A stretch of DNA of 64,000 bases from Mucilaginibacter pedocola (lineage in GTDB: Bacteria; Bacteroidota; Bacteroidia; Sphingobacteriales; Sphingobacteriaceae). The position numbers and the translations under genes were made by a program. The stretch spans positions 62,001 to 126,000 of the forward strand of contig NZ_MBTF01000036.1 in the NCBI RefSeq assembly GCF_002013915.1. Direction: 5' to 3'. This document shows positions 56,401 to 61,407 of the stretch, in pieces (position 1 is the stretch's first letter; each line of letters starts with the position of its first letter). The notes under the pieces are model-generated. The model searched no databases. It saw only the letters and a program-made list of their open reading frames with translations, and was not told the origin of the DNA.

Positions 56401-59400
56401 AACCAGGCATTGGCTAAAGATGCTGTTGGTAATGCCGGTACAGGTACCAAACAGCTTACATGGTCAGTTAGCCATACGCCATTGGTGGCTATATCGCAAT
56501 TGGTGGTTACGCCGGATAAAGGCTACTCAAGCACCGACGGCATAACCAGCGGGCTTGCAATTAATGTGGCCCTGAAGCTTAGTGCCGTAGCATCTAAATT
56601 AACCATTGCCCAGCAAGATGCCAGCGGGCAGCAGGCGTTGGCGACGTTTACCAATATGGCGGCGGGCGATGTTTCGGTACCGGTTACGCTGGCAAAAGGC
56701 GGCGATATGAAGCTGGTAATTACAGCAACCGACAAAAACGGGCTTTCTGCTACAGCCGAGAAGGCTTTATTTGTGGATGATATACCACTTACCGCCAAAT
56801 GGAATTTTGCCGACAATCAAACTTTATTTACCCAAGTTGATGCCATGGCGGTAAACTTCTCAGATAAATTGTTGAACGCCACAAGCATCCCGGGTGCTTT
56901 GCAATTAACCCGCAACGGTGTTGTTGTTCCGTCGTCGTCGCTTACCATTCAGCCGCAAAGCGAAACGCTTTACAACATAATCGGTTTGGCTGCATTAAGC
57001 TCATTGCCGGGGAATTATAAGCTGTCGTTAAACATGGCTTCGTTAAACAAATACAGCAGCGGCATTGCCGGCACAACTGCAGCGGTTGTTAGCTGGGCCG
57101 TTAGCGATAATAACAGGGCTCCGGTAGCAAACGCCGGAACCGATATTACAGCCACAACAGCAGGGCAGGTAAAACTGAATGGCTCGGCCTCTGCCGACCC
57201 TGATTCGGATGCGCTAACTTACAGCTGGACGGCCCCCGCAGGCATAACGCTAAGCGACCCGTCTGCCGCTTCGCCTACATTTACACTTGCCAACAACAAC
57301 CAGAAAGATACACTTTCGTTTTTGCTGGTGGTGAGCGATGGCAAGCTGAGCACTACCGATGTGGTGACAGTTTATGTTAATATGACCACAGCGCCGCTTG
57401 TATTTAATACTTTGGCGGCCAAAACTTATGGCGATGCCGATTTCAGCGCCGGAGCTACATCCGGCAATGGGGCGGTAACCTATTCGCTAAGTTCTGCAGG
57501 GGTTGTAAGCATATCTTCTGCCGGGCTTATACGTATCATAACAGCCGGTACCGTAAATATCACCGCTACCGATGGCAAAACTTCTATAACGAGGGCGCTG
57601 GTGGTTAGCAAAGCACCGGTTGTTGTTACGGTTGATAGCCAAAGTAAGGAGTATGGAGATGCTAATCCTGCCTTTACGGTGAGCTATACAGGTTTAAAAA
57701 ACAATAACACCGATGCAGTTTTCGCAACCAAGCCAACTGTATCAACATCGGCTACTACGGCTTCGCCGGCAGGTAGTTACGCACTTACGGCATCGGGGGC
57801 ATCATCTACCAGGTATACTTTTACATATGTTGCGGGCACATTAACGGTTACAAAGGCTACCTTGCAAATAACGGCAGGCAGTGTAAACAAAGCCTACGGT
57901 TCGGCAAACCCGGCTCTAACGGTAACCTACACAGGCTTTAAAAATGGGGAAACCGCCACCGCGCTTACAACCCAGCCAAAAGTTAGCACAACGGCTGTTA
58001 CAGCATCGCCCGTGGGTACTTACCCGGTAACCGTGAGCGGTGCGGCATCGGCTAATTACGCCATCAGTTATGTTGCGGGTACGTTAACGGTACGCCCTGC
58101 AACGTTAACCATTACGGCGGCAAGCCCGGCAAGGGTTTATGGGGATGCCAACCCTGCCCTAACGGTAACCTACACCGGCTTTAAAAACAGCGAAACCGCG
58201 GCCTCGCTTACCAAACAGCCAACTGTTAGTACAACGGCTACCATAGCATCGCCTGCGGGCACATACCCGGTAACGGCAAGCGGTGCTGTATCGGCTAACT
58301 ATACTATAAGCTATGTTGCAGGTACATTAACGGTAACGCCGGCGGCATTAACCATTACCGCTGTAAACAAAAGTAAAGTTTATGGTACCGCTAACCCGGC
58401 ACTTACGCTAACCTATGCGGGCTTCAAAAATAGCGAAACCGCAACAGCGCTTAGCACCCAGCCGGCTGTTAGTACAACATCTGTAACGGCATCGCCGGTG
58501 GGTACTTACCCTATAACGGTTTCGGGTGCAGCATCGGCTAATTACACAATCAGTTATGTTAGCGGTACGCTTACCGTAACACCTGCCGATCTGTTAATAA
58601 GCGCCAACGACTTTACCCGCAGTTACGGTTCGGCAAACCCGGCCTTAACACTTGCTTACAGCGGCTTTGTAAATGGCGATAACGCTGCAAACCTTACAAC
58701 GCAGGCCAAGGCAAGCACCACCGCTACTACCACATCGCCGGCCGGTGGCTATGCCATAACGGTAACAGGGGCTGCTTCGCCTAACTACGCCATCAGCTAC
58801 ACCGATGGTTTGCTTACTGTATCAAAAGCGGCACTTAAAATAACGGCAGTTAGCCCAAGCAGAGTTTATGGCGCAGCCAACCCTGCCTTAACGGTGGCTT
58901 ATACAGGCTTTAAAAATGGCGAAAGCGCATCGGCCTTAAGTACATTGCCAACCATTAGCACCACGGCCAAAACTACATCGCCGGTGGGCACTTACCCGGT
59001 AACGGCAAAAGGCGCAAGCGCTAACAACTACACCATTAGTTACGTTGCAGGTACGCTCACGGTAACGCCTGCGTCGCTTACCATAACTGCTGCTGATGTT
59101 GCCAAAACATATGGTGCGGCTAATCCGCCTTTGGCAGCTATTTATAGCGGGTTTGTAAACGGCGAAACAGAAAGTGCGCTGGCCACGCAGCCGGCGTTGA
59201 GCACCACCGCAGTAACGGCATCGCCGGCAGGCAACTACCCTGTTACAGTATCGGGCGCTGCGTCATCAAATTACACCATTAGTTACGTAAACGGCACTTT
59301 GCGGGTGGGGGCAGCTCCATTGCTGATAGAGGCTAACGACCTGAGCAAAACTTATGGTTCGGCCAACCCTGCGCTTACGCTTAGCTATACCGGCTTTGTA

Positions 59401-60888
59401 AACGGCGAAACCCAAACGGTGTTTACTAAACAGCCCATGGTTACAACTACAGCCACCACCACATCGCCGGCCGGGGCGTACCCAATAACCGTAAGCGGCG
59501 CAACAGCGGCAAACTACGCTATAAGTTACGCGCCGGGGCTACTCACGGTAAACAAAGCGGCGCTTAAAATTACCGCGGCAAACCAAACAAAGGTTTATGG
59601 CGAGGTTAACCCGGCTTTAACCTTTACGTATACCGGCTTTAAGAATAGCGAAACCGCTACGGTGCTTACCACCCAGCCAATAATTAGCACTACCGCAACT
59701 ACAACATCGGCAGTGGGTAATTACCCTATAACTGTGAAGGGGGCATCGTCGGCAAATTATACCATCAGCTATGTAGCGGGTACTTTAACGGTAAACCCTG
59801 CGGCGTTAACTGTTACGGCACCAAACCTCAATAAAACCTATGGCTCGGCAAACCCGGCGCTTACGGTAACTTATTCGGGCTTTAAAAATGGCGAAACCGC
59901 GGCGGTTTTAACTACGCAGCCGGTCGTTACTACTACTGCTACAACCGCATCGGCGGTGGGTACATACCCTGTAACGGTAGCCGGTGCTGCATCGCCAAAC
60001 TACACCATCAGTTATGTGGCAGGTACATTGAAAATTAACCCTGCCGACTTGCTGGTAGAGGTTGCCGACGCTACACGTGCCTACGGCAGCGCCAACCCCG
60101 CCTTTACTTTAACCTATACCGGTTTTGTAAATGGCGAAAGCGCTACCACACTTACCACTCAGGCTAAGGCAAGCACAACGGCTACGGCAACATCGCCTGC
60201 GGGTGGTTATGCCATAACGGTTTCGGGCGCGGCATCGCCTAATTACAGTATCAGCTACACTAATGGGTTGCTCACGGTGTCAAAAGCAGCGCTTAAAATA
60301 ACCGCAGCAAGCCTGAGCAAAGTGTACGGTGCAGCTAACCCAACATTAACGGCAACTTATACCGGCTTTAAAAACGGAGAGGGCACATCGGTATTAAGCA
60401 CCCAGCCAACGCTTAGTACTACGGCTACGGCTTCGTCTCCGGTGGGTACCTACCCAATTACGGCAAAAGGGGCAAGCGCTAATAATTATACCATCAGCTA
60501 TGTGGCCGGTACCTTAACCGTCACCCAGCCTGCATCGGCCAATATTGCGGCGGTGAACAAGCCGGACGCTATAATGAAAGTTGAAACCAACGATGCCGAA
60601 CCTGTAGTAAACCGTGCCCTATCGCCCAATGGCGATGGTATAAACGATGTGTTTACCATTGAAAACATTGGCAACTTTGCCGATAACAAACTGGTGATTA
60701 TCGACAAAGGCGGCAACAAGGTTTTTGAAGCATCGAGGTATGATAACCAAAACAATGCCTTCGACGGGCACGCCAATGTGGGCGGGCGGAATGCCATGCT
60801 GGCGGCCGGTACTTATTTCTATGTACTCGAGTATAAACAGGGTAACGAGATGAAGAGAAAGGCCGGTTACCTCATTCTTAAATATTAG
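44479..60888 (+). CDS. Giant type IX secretion cargo, 5,469 residues, beta-helix/Calx-beta/CARDB/MBG, type B sorting domain
   Basis: The N-terminus has a signal peptide (ending NLRAQ, about 25). Modules in order: eight long beta-helix units (residues 43-1480); two Ig-like segments; CARDB (PDLAVKNVLA...); about four Calx-beta domains (49.9-51.2 kb); a second CARDB; a carboxypeptidase-regulatory-like domain (52.5-52.7 kb); a cysteine-rich helical stretch (residues ~2890-3265); further CARDB/Ig-like and SbsA-like domains; a PKD domain (APVANAGTDITATT); twelve MBG repeats; and a type B sorting domain (LSPNGDGINDVFTIENIG). This is a surface adhesin, or gliding or biofilm protein. No PorP/SprF gene is next to it, so it may use the one at 25.2 kb. 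It has no frameshift despite heavy repetition. Confidence 0.93.
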   Translation: MALSRIKLFASIVLMLAFATNLRAQTHVSGEQSGTWTKAASPYILDGSINIPAGATLTIAAGVEVQSYNYYDQITVDGVLIANGTATDSIRFKGFETNAASGYTHGGRIVFQSTGTTMSALQYVAMDKWGDTYYYGDRGAIVINTSSATISNSRISNSEGSAIMLGANLSNKVTIASAKITGSGANGITIGQSTAALVSGISFSNNAKDIQAYPSSVGGLSGLTGAKIYLSNESLGKSSTIPKPGTGSVYVLESGFTIPSAITLTIAAGVEIQSYFYSDQITVDGVLIAKGTATDSIRFKGFESNAASGYTHGGRIVFQSAGATMSAMQYVAMDRWGDTYYYGDRGAIVINTSSATISNSRISGSEGSAIMVAANLSNKVSISASKITGNGGNGITIAQSTSALVSTIAFAGNGRDIQAYPSSVGGLSSLTGAQIYLSNESIGKSSTIPKPGTGSVYVLEGGFTIPSGITLTIAAGTEVQSKSVYDNITVDGVLIAKGTVADSIRFTGFETNAANGYTHGGRIVFQSTGATSSALQYVAMDRWGDTYYYGDRGAIAINSSKVSISNTNIRNSEGSGIKIAQSFSPSLSSLAFANNSRDIQAFPSGVSGLSSLTNTAIYLTSESLGKSATMAKPGTGSYYMLDGGFTIPDGITLTIAAGTEIRSQSVYDNITVDGALIAKGTAADSIRFIGIETNAASGYTHGGRIVFQSAGTVTSALQYVAMDRMGDTYYYGDRGAIAVNSSKVSISNSSVRNSEGTAIKIGQSFSPVISSIKFSNNIIDVTAYPSSVGGFASLTNTAIGLGYESMSTSATIPKPGTGSRYVLDGGFNIPDGVTLTIAPGVEIQSKNYTDRITVDGALIAKGTITDSIRFKGFANPNNANLSHGGQLLFQSNGTIRSSLDYVAIDRMGETSYYGDRGAVNINTSTISISNSSVRNSKGIGINISSGNPSVANVVFSGNERAVVMDVNNASSISNLKNASVYLINSSVEGTKFLPYPGLGSYYVLQGGLSIPEDAKLTIQPKVEIQSKNYYDLIDVYGKLTAVGTQADSIRFIGFASSGHNNGGVMYFRSGSDSSQLRYVVMDRWGDVSNGSSGPGVAMRLNSTIKLSNSVVRNSYSQDIDANPNNVGNISDMSNASIYLNYGSIEGAKIFPYPGPGSKYILQGGLSIPEDAKLTVQPKTEIQSKNYSDLIDVYGQLTAVGTQADSIRFIGFANSGHNNGGVMYFRPGSDSSQLRYVVMDRWGDVSNGSSGPGVAMRLNSTIKLSNSVVRNSYSQDIDANPNNVGNISDMSNASIYLNYGSIEGAKIFPYPGPGSKYILQGGISIPEDAKLTIQPKTEIQSKNYNDLIDVYGTLNAIGNEADSIRFTGFANSGHNNGGVMYLRAGSKNSQLKYIVMDGWGDVSNGYSGPGISMQIASNITLSNSTVRNSYYGAIQNSASPKITETSLYGNKVGFYNTAGKPTLLNSKIYSNSEYGVNNTGADTVDARSSYWGDPSGPLHTTLNPQGKGNKVSNKVLFIPWVQQTTQVDQTVNLAAIPTQFVGDTLRLNATATSALPVTYSIVTVPASGVAALAAGNLLLALDTGKVTLTAKQAGSAGFKPAQAQQTFNVTRRAQTITFAALPSKKEGDAPFKLVATSSSGLKVAFAVTSGPATIKNDTLRITAPGNVVITASQAGNKFYNAAAAVQQSFTVVPKLPDLAVKNVLANKVTIITNDSVTVSWTVANDGSLASNGDWAERIYMQGIAGENRTFLKQVGYSGASLAIAKTVARSTKIGVPTQLNIGDKGVFVVELVPGATVQEEGNGANNTGVQATSFNVRKMLNLALSAGEVTEGSSISGVVSRTGSLSAALSVRLSVVNTAKFTIPATVTIPAGQAGASFTIAAPNNNLVEGPIADSLTAAATSFFGTKSGITMLDNDVAALSITSLPSAITEGGSVTFRVNTNLAPKSPLTVYLTSGNQKRFPVPASVIIPTGALYVDVPVTVAQNTTPEIAVEATVSAGAAEREPAIAKITVNDDDIPNLELIVQSGIVSEGAGAYATQATLRRTGTGSSNAFTVNLSASVANALLLPATVSLAAGENEKTFDIGVVDNSIVDGQRTVVINASLYIASCGCSAPPTSSGSVSASMVISDNDGPALTTYVAQQTFAEGVANAGYVRFSRNTPTNSALTLTLTSSDTKEVTLPATAVIPAGQTYVDVPITTKDDGLADGSKKVYLKATAAGFATGVIWVMVTDINKPDLQVAAAKLANATVNAGALINYQLTIKNTGSATAPSGVLVRAYLSQDDAIDAGDVVLAESVTKDGIPAGQTREVLNAVAAPAATGNYKVLFWVNPNDSPAELLSTNNISQALPINIISAYTATAQVAPTYVLQGSTIAVTGTAVTGTAAVANKPVEVYIITNGLRRTIAATTNEAGKFTAQFSPLATEAGHYTVGASFPGLEAAAEQDAFDIVGVKLNGGETPQILVTQKDTLKGTLKVQNLSGRALGNFTLANVKLPAGAYVKFEKLASLPANATVDIKYSIYGATVTNGDLFELATLRAASNEGTIQNFDLYYYCRAANANLVADVDKIDVTASSVKGERQVEIKLTNKGLAASGPVTVALPQAAWLSSVTPKNLPSLAPGDTTTVVLKFLAAAEVPFDYPINGNLKVSAQNAAALSVPFTFKKVSSATGTVKLTATDQFTFYSQGGPNVKNAHVQIKNYFTGQVYADGYTDSTGIYTIAGIPEGKHSITVEKEKHKPYSGTVTINPGSTVAVSAFLDYQAITFDWKVTPTAIQDNYTVTLETKFETEVPKPVVIIDMPKVMPKLTGAQTFAFNVTLTNYGLITAEKVSLSLPDNDPEYEFVMNYVPTDLAARQSIQVPVLMRLRTTPAVAGGIGGFSFGRIAEYFDIETAKKFAQQGECHPITLTAYTYKCNFETGLWEKVTFPFEYENRNCYEQGSALNPDGTLNLSKTGLYGLIYTWAAAGGAGNVTLPRAICLTCGGLNPADPEHPYEIPAFLTEKKGCNTCLTSIAGAVVSCIPVKEAYDKYKLAADLFLCGLGKFFEHSKAREYFDCLRDAAGDHMMNRIIPWFGCLRNTLTAINTCGRGVFQNPNARGVASLSLPVDSGPDAALAEIAANLGAVESTFDMLIKANTEYYGELAMNEAWQHQTGLFKQYIDSRTTIPASAQNSIISAFAGYDVQPAAINAFFTRWNTSITALNENVLAPNTKYPNIINWTKINSYADTLVDQHNYAISKGYESIADMHSKSYQDLDQIINTGKESVCASVSVQFKQQAALTREAFEGNLRISNGHPTEAMKQLSVDISITDENGIPSNGLFQIEQKSLDNLSDVSGNGQISAQATGGVNYLFIPTLAAAPTAPKIYFFGGSVTYFDPYAQAVVTLPLSSVPITVNPGPNLALHYFMNRNILGDDPLTAAIEPSVPGELVVMVQNQGYGAAVNMSISSAQPKIVDNEKGLAIEFKLTGSNFQGQPQKLGVENISFGPIPAMQSRVGQWYFTSSLLGKFVSYDANVVHDDSYGNPNLSLINSVKLHELTKSIKLYGNDDDGINDFLVNDIFDVNSVPDIIYFSQGNRTAKVNPAKSGSFSAPVAAPTFKNVLTVAAVDTGYNYIKLPDPGNNLYDLQSVIRSDGQVIPLDNAWLTFVTLPLNQKPVYENNFHFVDRFTALTPVTYNVVWKPKNLNVPKVDSIYNVPQQLTATAVKTLKVVFNKRIDPATFDYTDLSLTLQGGSNLINSSALVTQVDSSSFNIDISALTTGNGFYTFTVQAAGIADMYGTKGLVGKQASWNQYPTTPAVQAFQGIPDNRLAASYNTMQVLFNLPVTGVTPARFIIKKGGVVQSGSVVIDSVRADGKLFYLSGLGSILIQSGDYDFIVDLPNIKSADNKPGLAQQSVTLTVDKTGPQVLTLEKSNEEGFESQQVTYVNFKFNEPVAGFNTSALKLTRNGTTIPLAIGQLSSTDGQAWRLGNLGIATLVDGSYVLTINQALAKDAVGNAGTGTKQLTWSVSHTPLVAISQLVVTPDKGYSSTDGITSGLAINVALKLSAVASKLTIAQQDASGQQALATFTNMAAGDVSVPVTLAKGGDMKLVITATDKNGLSATAEKALFVDDIPLTAKWNFADNQTLFTQVDAMAVNFSDKLLNATSIPGALQLTRNGVVVPSSSLTIQPQSETLYNIIGLAALSSLPGNYKLSLNMASLNKYSSGIAGTTAAVVSWAVSDNNRAPVANAGTDITATTAGQVKLNGSASADPDSDALTYSWTAPAGITLSDPSAASPTFTLANNNQKDTLSFLLVVSDGKLSTTDVVTVYVNMTTAPLVFNTLAAKTYGDADFSAGATSGNGAVTYSLSSAGVVSISSAGLIRIITAGTVNITATDGKTSITRALVVSKAPVVVTVDSQSKEYGDANPAFTVSYTGLKNNNTDAVFATKPTVSTSATTASPAGSYALTASGASSTRYTFTYVAGTLTVTKATLQITAGSVNKAYGSANPALTVTYTGFKNGETATALTTQPKVSTTAVTASPVGTYPVTVSGAASANYAISYVAGTLTVRPATLTITAASPARVYGDANPALTVTYTGFKNSETAASLTKQPTVSTTATIASPAGTYPVTASGAVSANYTISYVAGTLTVTPAALTITAVNKSKVYGTANPALTLTYAGFKNSETATALSTQPAVSTTSVTASPVGTYPITVSGAASANYTISYVSGTLTVTPADLLISANDFTRSYGSANPALTLAYSGFVNGDNAANLTTQAKASTTATTTSPAGGYAITVTGAASPNYAISYTDGLLTVSKAALKITAVSPSRVYGAANPALTVAYTGFKNGESASALSTLPTISTTAKTTSPVGTYPVTAKGASANNYTISYVAGTLTVTPASLTITAADVAKTYGAANPPLAAIYSGFVNGETESALATQPALSTTAVTASPAGNYPVTVSGAASSNYTISYVNGTLRVGAAPLLIEANDLSKTYGSANPALTLSYTGFVNGETQTVFTKQPMVTTTATTTSPAGAYPITVSGATAANYAISYAPGLLTVNKAALKITAANQTKVYGEVNPALTFTYTGFKNSETATVLTTQPIISTTATTTSAVGNYPITVKGASSANYTISYVAGTLTVNPAALTVTAPNLNKTYGSANPALTVTYSGFKNGETAAVLTTQPVVTTTATTASAVGTYPVTVAGAASPNYTISYVAGTLKINPADLLVEVADATRAYGSANPAFTLTYTGFVNGESATTLTTQAKASTTATATSPAGGYAITVSGAASPNYSISYTNGLLTVSKAALKITAASLSKVYGAANPTLTATYTGFKNGEGTSVLSTQPTLSTTATASSPVGTYPITAKGASANNYTISYVAGTLTVTQPASANIAAVNKPDAIMKVETNDAEPVVNRALSPNGDGINDVFTIENIGNFADNKLVIIDKGGNKVFEASRYDNQNNAFDGHANVGGRNAMLAAGTYFYVLEYKQGNEMKRKAGYLILKY
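44605..48990 (+). repeat. Eight beta-helix repeat units in three length classes
   Basis: Units start at a conserved Tyr codon at 44605, 45226, 45847, 46393, 46939, 47482, 47953 and 48424. Lengths are 621, 621, 546, 546, 543, 471 and 471 bp, that is about 207, 182 and 157 residues. The drop between classes is about 25 residues each time, the size of one beta-helix turn. The first drop matches the loss of a MLGANLSNKVTIASAKITG-like block. Within a unit the motif is TLTIAAGVE...ITVDGVLIA...DSIRFKGF. Confidence 0.85.
47494..48435 (+). repeat. Near-identical 471-bp tandem duplication
   Basis: The two copies (47494-47964 and 47965-48435) repeat with an exact period of 471 bp. The 3' half (47691-47925 against 48162-48396) differs at only a few positions, even at synonymous sites, while the third unit is clearly diverged. 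This indicates a recent duplication or gene conversion. Confidence 0.88.
57618..60527 (+). repeat. Array of twelve MBG repeats with a 729-bp super-repeat
   Basis: Each repeat is about 78-82 residues, with the pattern K-x-Y-G-x-A-N-P-A-L-T and later A-S-x-x-Y-x-I-S-Y. From repeat 5 on, they cycle in threes, opening LL(I/V), LKITA, LT(I/V)T. The LL-type repeats start at 58591, 59320 and 60049, exactly 729 bp (243 residues) apart, so blocks of three were duplicated together. The repeats form a stiff stalk before the sorting domain. Confidence 0.85.
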
Positions 60889-60910
60889 TAGCCTCATAGC
60901 TAAAAAACGC

Positions 60911-60937
60911 AAAGCCATCGCATAACGCGGTGGCTTT
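60911..60937 (+). terminator. Terminator of the giant cargo gene
   Basis: AAAGCCATCGC / GCGGTGGCTTT stem (one wobble pair) with a 5-nt loop, followed by GTTGTT. It starts 22 bases past the stop codon. Confidence 0.65.
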
Positions 60938-61020
60938 GTTGTTAAAATTTACTGCCGGGCAAGCTAAGATTTTGCATACCTTTAGTTCAACCTGAAAAAT
61001 CGATAAAACCGTAAAATAAA

Positions 61021-61404
61021 ATGGTTATCACTATAAAAGACGAAAGCGCTACGGGCAAATTACTGCACGAGTTTGAGATGGAATTTAAAACCGAAACTGT
61101 TACCGTGCGCGATATTATTATGCGGCGCGTATACCGGGAGGTGGAGCAGTACAACAAAAAGACCCCCCTTGGCTTTAACGGTTTGGTACAACCTACCGAT
61201 GCCGAAAAAACGCTTAATGGCGTTAAACCCAAAAAAGTAGTTGATGCCGAAAAGCAAGCCTACGTTGCCCTGCATGCGTTCCAGAATAATGGTTTTTTTG
61301 TATTGATAGATAATACGCAGGCCGAAGATTTGGACGAAGAGGTGCTGCTGCACTCGGGCATGGCCGTAAGTTTTATAAAATTGACGCAATTAGTAGGCGG
61401 TTAA
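61021..61404 (+). CDS. Small conserved protein, partner of the DUF4132 gene
   Basis: 127 residues, cytoplasmic, no signal peptide. The sequence MVITIKDESATGKLLHEFEMEF, then a helical VRDIIMRRVYREVEQYNKK and a C-terminal GMAVSFIKLTQLVGG, matches no named family known to me. It precedes the DUF4132 gene by 3 bp, so they are translated from one message. The pairing suggests the two proteins act together, but their job is unknown. Confidence 0.78.
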   Translation: MVITIKDESATGKLLHEFEMEFKTETVTVRDIIMRRVYREVEQYNKKTPLGFNGLVQPTDAEKTLNGVKPKKVVDAEKQAYVALHAFQNNGFFVLIDNTQAEDLDEEVLLHSGMAVSFIKLTQLVGG

Positions 61405-61407
61405 GGC

